DNA of 64,000 nt from Octadecabacter sp. B2R22. GTDB lineage: Bacteria > Pseudomonadota > Alphaproteobacteria > Rhodobacterales > Rhodobacteraceae. Shown in pieces: positions 8,832 to 16,933 of the stretch. Made by a program: the position numbers and the translations under genes. The stretch lies in contig NZ_JAHKQJ010000010.1 in assembly GCF_018861045.1 (NCBI RefSeq), positions 310,001 through 374,000 of the forward strand. Reading direction: 5' to 3'. The number at the start of each line of letters is the position of its first letter. Position 1 is the first letter of the stretch. The notes beneath the pieces were generated by a model. That model did not search any database. It worked only from the letters and a program-made list of their open reading frames with translations, and had not been told where the DNA came from.

Positions 8832-10196
8832 TTACTCTGCTGCGGCGGCTTTCGTAATTCCCGCACGCAGGATCGAAACCATGTCATCGATTTGAGGTTT
8901 CGTTATCGTGAGCGGCGGTGACATGACGCAGGAATTGTAGATTGGGCGCACGAGCAATCCAAGCTCTTGACATGCTTCGTCCACCTTCGTCGCAAAGGCG
9001 CAGTCGCGGTCTTCATCGGGGTTATCCGCGTCAAGCTCGCACTCGACACCCGCCATAAGACCAATCACACGCACGTCGGTTACAACGTGTAGATCGCTTA
9101 GGGAGTTCATGGCCTTGGCGAAATACGGCGCAATGTCGCGTACATGTTCGAGTAATTTGTCGTTCTCAAAGATGTCGAGGTTGGCCATCGCGCAGGCAGC
9201 CGACGCGGGGTGGCCGGAATAGGTGAAGCCGGACGTGAACGCGCGATATTCATTGGTGGATGCATTGATCTCGTTCATCAACCGGTCTGAAATAAGCAGC
9301 GCACCCATCGGCAAGTATCCCGATGTCAGGCCCTTGGCCGTCGTGATCATGTCGGGCTCGACATCAAACACGTCCTTGGATGCAAAGTGGTACCCCAACC
9401 GCCCGAAGGATGTGACAACCTCATCCGCGATGAACAGAATGTCGTACTTCTTACAGATCTCGTGGCAGCGCTTGAAATACCCCTCTGGCGGAACAATCAC
9501 ACCACCCGAACCCATGACCGGTTCTGCAATAAAGGCACCGATCTTGTCCGCGCCGACCTCAAGAATTTTGGCTTCCAGTTCTGCGATCAACATATCGCCG
9601 AAGTCTTCAACGGACATTCCCTTTGGGCGGTCCTTGGGTTTGGGGCTGGAGATGAAGTTGGCTAGACCCTGCGCCATATCCATATGGGCTTTTTCGCTTT
9701 TCTTGCCCGATACACTGCTGCTTAGGTAAGTGCTGCCATGATAGCCATTCACACGCGAAATGATCTGCTTCTTCTCGGGGCGACCGAGGCAGTTGTTGTA
9801 GAAAAAGACAAAGCGCAGCGCTGAATCAACAGCCGTAGACCCGCCCGTAGTAAAGAAGACATTGTTCAAATCACCGGGCGCAATGCTGGCCAAACGTTCG
9901 GCCAGTTTCGTTGTGATGGGCGCGGACATCGTCCAAGGCGAAAAGTAGGACAGCTCTTCCATCTGTTTCACAACAGCGTCGATGATTTCGTGGCGACCGT
10001 GGCCGACGTTGACGCACCACATACCACCTGGGCCATCGATCAGGTCATTGCCTTCGGTGTCCTTGACATAAATTCCTGAGCTATCCTCAAGAACGGTCGC
10101 TTCATCCTGTCCAAGTACGGTGACATCCTGCCAAGGACGCACGATATGGCTGTCTTCGCGGCGGACGTCGGTTTGGCGGTTTGATGTATCTGTCAT
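8832..10196 (-). CDS. Class III (omega) aminotransferase, PLP-dependent
   Basis: A 454-residue class III aminotransferase. Seen: GPGGMWCVNVGHG near the N-terminus, FFTTGGSTAVDSALRF (phosphate-binding region), VNGYHGSTY, FIADEVVTSFGRLG (Walker-like PLP Asp) and TTAKGLTSGYLPMGA, whose lysine is the expected PLP Schiff base. The family transfers amino groups from omega-amino acids or diamines, usually to pyruvate. The start is ATG 10196 with AAAGGA 6 nt upstream, not the longer in-frame start at 10235. It is divergent from a TetR regulator and a polyamine-type ABC importer, so putrescine or a related amine is the likely substrate. Taurine or beta-alanine transaminase activity cannot be excluded. 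Confidence 0.88.
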   Translation of the reverse strand: MTDTSNRQTDVRREDSHIVRPWQDVTVLGQDEATVLEDSSGIYVKDTEGNDLIDGPGGMWCVNVGHGRHEIIDAVVKQMEELSYFSPWTMSAPITTKLAERLASIAPGDLNNVFFTTGGSTAVDSALRFVFFYNNCLGRPEKKQIISRVNGYHGSTYLSSSVSGKKSEKAHMDMAQGLANFISSPKPKDRPKGMSVEDFGDMLIAELEAKILEVGADKIGAFIAEPVMGSGGVIVPPEGYFKRCHEICKKYDILFIADEVVTSFGRLGYHFASKDVFDVEPDMITTAKGLTSGYLPMGALLISDRLMNEINASTNEYRAFTSGFTYSGHPASAACAMANLDIFENDKLLEHVRDIAPYFAKAMNSLSDLHVVTDVRVIGLMAGVECELDADNPDEDRDCAFATKVDEACQELGLLVRPIYNSCVMSPPLTITKPQIDDMVSILRAGITKAAAAE

Positions 10197-10268
10197 GCTG
10201 TGTCCTTTGGAGAAGTGCCCGCTGTCGCGACGCATTGTTGCACCCGTTTTATGCAGTGTTGCTATTTT

Positions 10269-10311
10269 TGTAGTCAGTTATAATTTTATATTCAACTACA
10301 ATATTTGTTGA
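10269..10311. promoter_or_regulatory. Candidate divergent promoter/TetR operator region
   Basis: The AT-rich gap between the aminotransferase and tetR holds a 6-bp inverted repeat TGTAGT (10269-10274) / ACTACA (10295-10300) spaced by 20 nt, with TATAAT-like sequence between the arms (10279-10284). A second small repeat, TCAAC (10292-10296) / GTTGA (10307-10311), overlaps its right arm. Position and symmetry fit a TetR-type operator over divergent promoters. This is inference; arms are short and spaced more widely than most TetR sites. Confidence 0.35.
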
Positions 10312-10334
10312 TTTCTGCCGAGAACCGCGCTTAC

Positions 10335-10973
10335 ATGATGGCCATGGGGTTACGTGAACAACAGAAACTTGAACGAGAGCAGCACATCCTTGACGCTGCA
10401 GCCGAGCTATTCGGGCGTGACGGGTTTGACGCTGTGAAGGCTGAACATATCGCGGAACTGGCAAAGGTCTCGGTCGGCACGCTCTATAACTACTTTCCGG
10501 GAAAGAACGAGATATTGATGACCCTGATCGCTATAGAAAATGAGCGACTTGAGGATATGGGGCAGGCATTCGTGCCGGACTTTGATGCCCCTGCGGCGGA
10601 CATCTTTAGCGCCTTCCTGCTTCAATACTTCGCAGTGGAAACGATGCTTCTGAACAAGGAACTTTGGCGTAAAGGATTTGCGATCTCATTTGCGGACGTA
10701 ACATCAAAGGAAGCACGTCGCCTGCGTCGATCTGACCGTGTGCTGAGTGATCATGTCGTTGCCTTGGCTGAGGACCTGCAATCACGCGGCCTGTTGCGCG
10801 GCGATCTTGATAGCACAGTTTTTGGCAGCACCCTTTTTAACAACGCGAACATGATGTTTTTCGATTTCACTCGTTCGGAAAACCGAACCTATCAGGATGT
10901 AACGGAAGGAATTGAAGCGATGACGCGTGCCCTTGTTACAATTGCATTGCCTACAGAGCAGGCGATCAAATGA
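10335..10973 (+). CDS. TetR/AcrR-family transcriptional regulator
   Basis: About 212 residues. The N-terminal helix-turn-helix is clear: HILDAAAELFGRDGFDAV, then AELAKVSVGTLYNYFPGKNE, the standard TetR recognition-helix pattern. The C-terminal ligand-binding region is not diagnostic. I place the start at ATG 10335; in-frame ATGs at 10338 and 10344 and TTGs at 10305 and 10308 are possible, and the TTG starts would put the inverted repeats right at the start codon. It overlaps the first permease gene by 4 nt and is divergent from the aminotransferase, so it probably controls both directions in response to the transported amine. Confidence 0.88.
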   Translation: MMAMGLREQQKLEREQHILDAAAELFGRDGFDAVKAEHIAELAKVSVGTLYNYFPGKNEILMTLIAIENERLEDMGQAFVPDFDAPAADIFSAFLLQYFAVETMLLNKELWRKGFAISFADVTSKEARRLRRSDRVLSDHVVALAEDLQSRGLLRGDLDSTVFGSTLFNNANMMFFDFTRSENRTYQDVTEGIEAMTRALVTIALPTEQAIK

Positions 10974-11851
10974 TGAAACGCTTGCAGCTGGATTCCGATG
11001 CGCGGCGCGGGTTGTCGCAGATTAGCCTCCCGTTTGCGTTCTCGGTCCTGTTGTTGGCCGCACCACTGACCATATTACTCGCGATGAGCTTCTGGACGCA
11101 GGACTTCCTGACGCTGGATCGCACGTTCACGCTCGCCAATTTTAAGGAAGCGTGGACCAGCCCAGTCTATCGGACTTTGATGCTGCGTTCGCTTAAGATC
11201 TCGATCATCGTCACTGTGCTAACAGTCGGGCTTGCGTATCCGGCGGCCTATTACATGTCGTTTGTGGCCCCCAACAATCGCAAGGCGCTGCTGGTGTTTT
11301 TGATCACCATTCCGTTTTGGACGTCCTACTTGATGCGGATTTTTCTGTGGAAGGTGATCCTTGGATTCAACGGGGTGGTCAATGGATCGCTCATGGGGTT
11401 GGGGATCATTGACGCGCCACTAGATTGGATCAGTTACAATCAGTTTGCCGTTGTTCTTACGCTTAGCCACGCATGGCTGCCGTTTGCGGTATTGCCGATC
11501 TTTGTGGTGATGGAAAAGGTGAACCGGTCCTATCTCGAGGCCGCTCAAGATCTTGGTGACACACCGTTTCAGCGGTTTTTGCGGATCACGCTTCCGTTGT
11601 CCATGCCAGGCGTTGTGGCGGCCACGCTCATTGTTTTCATCCCGACGATTGGTGATTACGTGACGCCCAGACTGGTCGGTGGACCAGACGGGTTGATGAT
11701 CGCTAACATGATCGAAATTCAGTTTAAGAATGCCAATAATGCCCCATTGGGCGCAGCACTTGCGTTATCGGCGCTGGTCTTGGTGAGCAGCGTTGCCGGT
11801 ATTTTTGTTTGGCTCAATCGTCGCTATCTGAAAGCGGAGGGCGCAGCATGA
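10970..11851 (+). CDS. ABC transporter permease, polyamine type (PotB-like)
   Basis: A 293-residue inner-membrane permease with about six hydrophobic segments. The binding-protein-dependent transport motif EAAQDLGDTPFQRFLRITLP at about residues 190-209 has the EAA...G pattern that contacts the ATPase. A first long loop after helix 1, as in PotB/PotH proteins, is present. Start ATG 10970 overlaps tetR by 4 nt; an ATG at 10973 is also in use range. It forms an operon with a PotC-like permease, ATPase and periplasmic binding protein. Spermidine/putrescine uptake is the family-level call; exact substrate is inferred. Confidence 0.87.
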   Translation: MMKRLQLDSDARRGLSQISLPFAFSVLLLAAPLTILLAMSFWTQDFLTLDRTFTLANFKEAWTSPVYRTLMLRSLKISIIVTVLTVGLAYPAAYYMSFVAPNNRKALLVFLITIPFWTSYLMRIFLWKVILGFNGVVNGSLMGLGIIDAPLDWISYNQFAVVLTLSHAWLPFAVLPIFVVMEKVNRSYLEAAQDLGDTPFQRFLRITLPLSMPGVVAATLIVFIPTIGDYVTPRLVGGPDGLMIANMIEIQFKNANNAPLGAALALSALVLVSSVAGIFVWLNRRYLKAEGAA

Positions 11852-12654
11852 GCAAGCGCATTCTCACAATGTTCATGATCATCTTTGTGATCTTTCTGTA
11901 TGCCCCGACTCTCCTTTTGCCGATCTTTGCGTTCAATGACAGCAGCATCATCGCGTTCCCGTTGTCTGGGTTTACGTTTGACTGGTTCAAATCGTTGGGC
12001 GCTGCGGATGAATTGCGCAAAGCTGCCGGAACCAGCCTGATCATCGCGACGTCCAGTTCCATCATCGCTACGATGCTCGCCTTGTTGGCGACATCTGCGA
12101 CGGTTAGATACAAGTTCCCCGGCAAAGGGGCGATGATAGGCACGATCATGCTGCCAATGTTCTTGCCCGAAATCATCATCGGGGTGTCCCTTTTGACGGT
12201 CGTTCTTTTGGCGGGGCTTAAACTGTCGATTTACACAATCATCATGGGGCACGTCCTGATCTGCACGCCATTTTGCATCGCCATATTGCGCTCGTCGTTC
12301 CAACAGCTTGATCCCAGTTTGGAAGAAGCTTCGCTTGATCTTGGTGAATCCCGCGCGACGACGTTTCGCAGGGTGACGTTACCGTTGATCATGCCCAGCG
12401 TGATCTCCAGCCTTCTCATTGGTTTCACCATTTCGCTGGATGAATTTGTTATCGCCTTTTTCCTCTCGGGAACCGAACCCACGCTGCCCGTCTACATATG
12501 GTCGCAGCTTCGTTTCCCACAGCGAATCCCAAGTGTCATGGCCCTCGGCACACTGCTGCTGATCCTGTCGGTCGTCCTTCTGACACTTTCCGAACTCCTA
12601 AGACGGCGCAGTGCGCGTCGGCTTGGCCAAACATCGACAAGCGGGGCTCTGTAG
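11848..12654 (+). CDS. ABC transporter permease, polyamine type (PotC-like)
   Basis: A 268-residue permease with about six hydrophobic segments and the EAA motif EEASLDLGESRATTFRRVTL at about residues 162-181. The FTISLDEFVIAFFLSG segment near residue 193 is typical of PotC/PotI proteins. The start is ATG 11848, overlapping the PotB-like stop by 4 nt, not the longer in-frame ORF. Partner of the PotB-like permease in a heterodimeric channel. Confidence 0.87.
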   Translation: MSKRILTMFMIIFVIFLYAPTLLLPIFAFNDSSIIAFPLSGFTFDWFKSLGAADELRKAAGTSLIIATSSSIIATMLALLATSATVRYKFPGKGAMIGTIMLPMFLPEIIIGVSLLTVVLLAGLKLSIYTIIMGHVLICTPFCIAILRSSFQQLDPSLEEASLDLGESRATTFRRVTLPLIMPSVISSLLIGFTISLDEFVIAFFLSGTEPTLPVYIWSQLRFPQRIPSVMALGTLLLILSVVLLTLSELLRRRSARRLGQTSTSGAL

Positions 12655-12658
12655 GGCG

Positions 12659-13738
12659 ATGATCAAACTTTCCAAAATTGAAAAATACTACGGCACGTAC
12701 CACGCGTTGCGTGACGTGAATTGCCACATCAAAGAAGGTGAGTTCTTTTCGCTTCTGGGGCCATCAGGCAGCGGTAAGACGACGCTGTTGCGCACCATTG
12801 CGGGGTTTGAGGGTATCGATTCCGGCACAGTCATGATTGGCGGACAGTCAATGGACGGGGTGCCACCCAACATGCGGCCCACGAACATGGTGTTTCAAAG
12901 CTACGCAATTTTTCCGCATATGAGTGTCGCGCAAAACGTGGCTTACGGACTTCGCTCCCAGCGTTTGGACAACGCCAAAACGGCGGAGATGGTTGCGGAG
13001 TCGTTGGCGAAGGTGGGCCTGGCGGGCTACGGAGACCGCGCCGCCCATGCGCTGTCGGGCGGACAACGTCAGCGGGTTGCTTTGGCGCGCGCGTTGATCC
13101 TCAAGCCGAAGGTCTTGCTGTTGGACGAACCGCTTTCCGCGCTCGACCGTCAACTCCGCGAAGAAATGCAATCCGAGCTTCGCCGTTTGCAACGCAGCCT
13201 TGGGATCACCTTCGTTTTGGTGACCCACGACCAAGAAGAAGCGTTGACGATGTCGGATCGCGTCGCCGTTATGTTCGAGGGCCAGATCGCACAACTGGAC
13301 ACGCCGCAAGCGCTTTACAAACATCCCGCATCCAAACGAGTGGCCGAATTTTTCGGGGCGATGAACGTTCTCAAGGCTGAAATCATCGAGGTGGACGGTG
13401 ACACCGCGACGACGCGGATTGAAGGGCTGGGCGTCGCTGAGCTGGCAATTCCAACTGGCGCTAGCGCCGAGAGCTCCTTTTGCGCCGGCGTGCGCCCTGA
13501 ATCGATGACGATATTGGACGACGGTGAACAGGCTTACGCCAAAGAGACGTCAGCCACCGTCGCCGAAGTCGAGTACCGTGGCGAGATGACCTATTACGAC
13601 GTTAAATTTGAAGGCTCTGACACACCGGTCGTCGTGTCCATGCGAAACACCAGCAACCGCGAACTGAGAAAAGTCGGGCAACAAGTCCGCATCGGCTGGG
13701 AGAGCGCTTCGGCGGTTCTCCTGCTGGATCAAAACTAA
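12659..13738 (+). CDS. ABC transporter ATP-binding protein, polyamine type (PotA-like)
   Basis: A 359-residue importer ATPase. Walker A is GPSGSGKTT (about residues 35-43), the signature is LSGGQRQRVAL, Walker B is LLLDEPLSALD with H-loop VTHDQEEA, and a C-terminal TOBE region follows from about 270. The start ATG 12659 lies 4 nt after the PotC-like stop; the longer in-frame start at 12611 would overlap the permease. It energises uptake through the two preceding permeases. Confidence 0.9.
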   Translation: MIKLSKIEKYYGTYHALRDVNCHIKEGEFFSLLGPSGSGKTTLLRTIAGFEGIDSGTVMIGGQSMDGVPPNMRPTNMVFQSYAIFPHMSVAQNVAYGLRSQRLDNAKTAEMVAESLAKVGLAGYGDRAAHALSGGQRQRVALARALILKPKVLLLDEPLSALDRQLREEMQSELRRLQRSLGITFVLVTHDQEEALTMSDRVAVMFEGQIAQLDTPQALYKHPASKRVAEFFGAMNVLKAEIIEVDGDTATTRIEGLGVAELAIPTGASAESSFCAGVRPESMTILDDGEQAYAKETSATVAEVEYRGEMTYYDVKFEGSDTPVVVSMRNTSNRELRKVGQQVRIGWESASAVLLLDQN

Positions 13739-13758
13739 ACCAACACTGGAGATTAAGA

Positions 13759-14796
13759 ATGCTAAGAACTTTGAAACACACGACGACGGCAATCGCTATC
13801 GCTGCCATGCCAACCCTCGCTGCAGCGCAGGAACTGATTGTTCTAGATTGGTCCGGCTACGAAGACCCCGGCTTTATCGGTGCCTACATCGAACAGCACG
13901 GCGGGACACCGAACTATTCATTCTTCGGTGAAGAAGAAGAAGCGTTCCAGAAATTGCGCGCAGGCTTTGAAGTCGACGTGGCACACCCGTGTTCGCAGTC
14001 CGTGTCAAAATGGCAGCTGGCCGGTTTGATCGAACCGCTCGATACGTCGCGCATTACACGCTGGGATGACGTGAACGAGGTCAAGGAATCCTTCGCGATC
14101 GACGGCGAATACTACATGTTGCCGACCGACTGGGGCACGACGTCCCTTGCTTACCGCACTGATCTGGTCGATGCGTCCAAGATGGACAGCTTGCAAGTGT
14201 TCTTGGACCCTGAATTCGCAGGCCGTATTGCGTTGCCCAACAACGTCGATGACATCTATGCACTGGCGTTCTTGGCCACAGGCGTCTCCGACTGGACCGA
14301 AGCGACACAGGAGCAATTCGAAGCCGCCTCCGCGTGGCTGCGTCAAGCGCACCCGAATGTCGTGACATACTGGGCGGACGGCGCAGAGCTCGCGCAGTTG
14401 ATGACCACAGGCGAGGCGTCAGTGGCTTGGGCGTGGAACGAGACACCCACGACGCTGATCGGCGAGGGCGTCCCTGTCGCAATCAATCGCGAGGCCACCG
14501 AGGGATCATCGTCATGGTTCTGTGGCTATGTGAACGTCGTGGACGGCCCGAACTCCGAAGATCTGATGTATGACTTCCTGAACGCATGGATGGAGCCTGA
14601 ATCCGCCGAATACATCGTGAACGAATGGGGCTATGGCCACGGCAACCAAACAGCCGTTGCGGCCTTGGGTGCTGAAACGCTGGATGGCGTCGGCCTCGGA
14701 CCTGTTTCCGCGCCAGTATTGGCGCAGGCTCCGCTGGACAATCAGATGCGTGAGCAAATGATCGTCGAATTCGAAAACATCAAAGCCGGTTTCTAA
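13759..14796 (+). CDS. Periplasmic substrate-binding protein, polyamine type (PotD/PotF-like)
   Basis: A 345-residue extracellular solute-binding protein. It has a Sec signal peptide (basic start, then AIAIAAMPTLAAAQ with likely cleavage after AAA) and a mature part with the LIVLDWSGYEDP opening and the LPTDWGTTSLAYRTD segment common in PotD-family proteins. It ends the operon, followed at 14812 by a strong hairpin. ATG 13759 is 20 nt after the ATPase stop. It delivers a di- or polyamine to the permeases; the divergent transaminase could then start its breakdown. Confidence 0.88.
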   Translation: MLRTLKHTTTAIAIAAMPTLAAAQELIVLDWSGYEDPGFIGAYIEQHGGTPNYSFFGEEEEAFQKLRAGFEVDVAHPCSQSVSKWQLAGLIEPLDTSRITRWDDVNEVKESFAIDGEYYMLPTDWGTTSLAYRTDLVDASKMDSLQVFLDPEFAGRIALPNNVDDIYALAFLATGVSDWTEATQEQFEAASAWLRQAHPNVVTYWADGAELAQLMTTGEASVAWAWNETPTTLIGEGVPVAINREATEGSSSWFCGYVNVVDGPNSEDLMYDFLNAWMEPESAEYIVNEWGYGHGNQTAVAALGAETLDGVGLGPVSAPVLAQAPLDNQMREQMIVEFENIKAGF

Positions 14797-14811
14797 AAGA
14801 AGCCCAACTCG

Positions 14812-14844
14812 ATCAGGGGCTGTGCCTAAGGCGTAGCCCCTGAT
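14812..14844. terminator. Long hairpin terminator after the polyamine operon
   Basis: ATCAGGGGCT (14812-14821) pairs with AGCCCCTGAT (14835-14844), and the intervening GT-GCC-TAA-GGC-GT extends the stem. It is followed by TTGAAC, so the T-run is poor. It ends 48 nt after the binding-protein stop. Confidence 0.6.
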
Positions 14845-15167
14845 TTGAACGCAAACCGTGCGACCAGTAGCGGGCTTTGGCATCCCAAATTGTTACTGAC
14901 CCCATCGACGTCTCTAAGCTGCCGTTTGTATGAGGCAACATATTCGGTCAGACGAATAAGCTTGGGCGTGCGCGGATCCGATCTCAGAGAGAAGGCAGCC
15001 CCGGTTCTTTCATTCCTGATCCTGGTAGTCAGCATGTGTTGAAAATGCAGCTGTGCGCATGGCGCAGAAGCTATGTTCGGTCCCTAAGCGGAAATTGACG
15101 CGTCAATTGCACTTGCAACGACCTGTCTTCTCTACCTCGGACCAATCAGGGCAGTAAGTAAGCCGCC
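14845..15167. other. Intergenic stretch, no supported gene
   Basis: About 320 nt between the polyamine operon and the convergent Popeye-like gene. Open frames of about 65-70 codons exist on both strands but overlap each other, lack clear ribosome-binding sites and look non-coding in composition. I see no further structure. Confidence 0.5.
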
Positions 15168-15854
15168 TTAGTTTTGCACGGTATTTTTTGTCAGTGATGG
15201 GCGGCTCACGGCCAGCTTTACCGCAATGTCTCGATTGAACAAAGCCACCAAGGCATTTGAAATGGCGGGTGATCGCTTGGTTTGCTTTGCCAAAATAGAC
15301 CTGTCCCAACGAATGTATTCTATTCCCTTTGGAGCAATAACATCGGCGCTTGCAGGACCGTCAATCAAGTAGGAAATCTCGCCGACAAAGTGCCCGGGGC
15401 CAATCAGGGCGTTCGCGCCATCTTTCAATAGAATCATATTTCCTGACGCTACGAGAAAAAGGCTATCCAGATGCGTTCCTGCTTTAGATATCTGCGTATC
15501 TTCGCCCGCTGTAATCCAATCAGCGGTTTTGATAAGTTTGCGGAACTGTCCGGGATAGAGGGTTGGAAATGAACGATAAAGTTCAACCATTTTTGGCGAC
15601 ATGCCCAAAGTTGTTCTTTCAAGCAAGATCACACCAATCATCCAAATATTTGCGAAACCAATTATGGCGCTCGCCCAAATGGCGTCCCAAAGCGGTGTGT
15701 CCGAAATGAAGTAATAATAGAGGATGTAAAACATGCTTCCGGTAAGGATCAGGCTTCTTAAAAGGAGCTCTCGGCGGGTCAAGAGCCCTAGAACGTAGCA
15801 CAGTAATGCCAGCTGGACGAAGATGCCTGCGGAAAAGAGGTTAGTTAAGTCCAT
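15168..15854 (-). CDS. Popeye-like membrane protein with cNMP-binding domain
   Basis: A 228-residue protein with three hydrophobic segments in the first 80 residues (about 8-26, 33-52, 58-79), followed by a cyclic-nucleotide-binding-like beta-roll (about 95-215). The pattern GPGHFVGEISYLIDGPASADVIA corresponds to the phosphate-binding cassette region of CRP-fold domains. Three transmembrane helices plus a CRP-fold domain is the Popeye (POPDC) architecture, whose animal members bind cAMP. The arginine usual in cAMP-binding cassettes is not present here (S-A-D follows G-P-A), so the ligand is open. It is divergent from the FecR/adenylate-cyclase genes, separated by 221 nt. Confidence 0.78.
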   Translation of the reverse strand: MDLTNLFSAGIFVQLALLCYVLGLLTRRELLLRSLILTGSMFYILYYYFISDTPLWDAIWASAIIGFANIWMIGVILLERTTLGMSPKMVELYRSFPTLYPGQFRKLIKTADWITAGEDTQISKAGTHLDSLFLVASGNMILLKDGANALIGPGHFVGEISYLIDGPASADVIAPKGIEYIRWDRSILAKQTKRSPAISNALVALFNRDIAVKLAVSRPSLTKNTVQN

Positions 15855-16075
15855 TGGTGTTAGGCCTTGCCCAAGTGTTCATTCGATCGAACAAAGACAT
15901 AAATGTGCGCATGAGGCTACGACTTTCTACATTACACACGCATTGGGTGTGCTTGGCCGCCTTAAAGCTGGTATGGATTCCAACCATTTGCGGGATGTTG
16001 GCGAATTTGCTAGTCTTTGATTATCGCCCCGAACAATTATTTGGGGGCATTTGATATTTTTAAGGATGGTGAGAC

Positions 16076-16882
16076 ATGGAATATTTTTCCAAATTACAGC
16101 GCGGTTGCGTCATGGCCGCAGGGCTTTTTTTCTTTGCAACAGCGCAATTAGCGCAGGCCGATCCAATCGCGACGGTTTTGGCAATCGACGGGGTGGCGCA
16201 GGGACCGCAAGGTGCGATTGAAGTTGGCGACCGTCTTGATGATGGTTTGGTCATCCAAACCAATGGCAATACGAAAATGGAATTGCGGTTCGACGATGGG
16301 ACTTTGATGGCTGTTGGGCCGAATTCCGAACTGGAAATTTCAACGATCCTAATGAGCTCAAGCGGTCAGGCGAACCGCTTTGCCATCAATGCTGCGACGG
16401 GTAGCTTTCGGTTCCTGTCCGGTGACAGCAACCGCGATGCCTATGAAATCACGACGCCCGCAAGCACGATCGGGATCAGGGGGACCGAGTTCGATATTTT
16501 TGTCGCCGGCGACATCACGGCTGTCCTGCTTTATATGGGCGCGCTTGAACTCTGTTTGACCAGTAGCGATCAGTGTTGGGAGTTTCGAGGCAGTTGTTAT
16601 CTGGCCGAAGCGGATTCAGGCCGCGACCGCGTACGTGGTTTACGCCGGGCAGAAGCCCTCGGGTACTTGAGCAATTTCATTTATTCACAATCGCAGTTTC
16701 GTCTAACAGAGGCGCTGCAGGTCAATATCAACGCCTGCAACAAGTACCTGTCAGACGACGATGGCCAACCTGCCGATGAAGTCGATGAAGTCGAAGAAGA
16801 GGTTGAAGAAGAGGTTGAAGAAGAAGAGGAATTCGAGGAGCAGGAGGAATTCGAGGAGTTCGAGGAGCTAGATGCAATCTAG
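16076..16882 (+). CDS. Exported FecR-domain protein with acidic tail
   Basis: A 268-residue protein with a signal peptide (cleavage near AQLAQA|D), a FecR domain (about 25-150: GVAQGPQG, FDDGTLMAVGPNSELEI and STIGIRGTEFDIFV) and a C-terminal tail of about 50 residues made almost entirely of Glu with Val/Phe, from E-D-D-G region to the stop. FecR-domain proteins with a signal peptide are periplasmic and in this family often sit directly before a CHASE2 adenylate cyclase, as here (51 nt gap). Start ATG 16076 has AAGGA upstream. The stop is TAG 16880-16882; in the same frame six further codons of the acidic pattern continue to a TAA at 16901, so the tail may have been shortened by a nonsense change. 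Confidence 0.82.
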   Translation: MEYFSKLQRGCVMAAGLFFFATAQLAQADPIATVLAIDGVAQGPQGAIEVGDRLDDGLVIQTNGNTKMELRFDDGTLMAVGPNSELEISTILMSSSGQANRFAINAATGSFRFLSGDSNRDAYEITTPASTIGIRGTEFDIFVAGDITAVLLYMGALELCLTSSDQCWEFRGSCYLAEADSGRDRVRGLRRAEALGYLSNFIYSQSQFRLTEALQVNINACNKYLSDDDGQPADEVDEVEEEVEEEVEEEEEFEEQEEFEEFEELDAI

Positions 16883-16933
16883 GAGTTCGAGAAGCTTGAA
16901 TAATATCATCGCGTCCGCCATTTACCTCGCCGG

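Noticed and set aside
14826-15042. Overlapping short ORFs on both strands after the polyamine operon
   Set aside because: Mutually antisense, no ribosome-binding sites, no motif.
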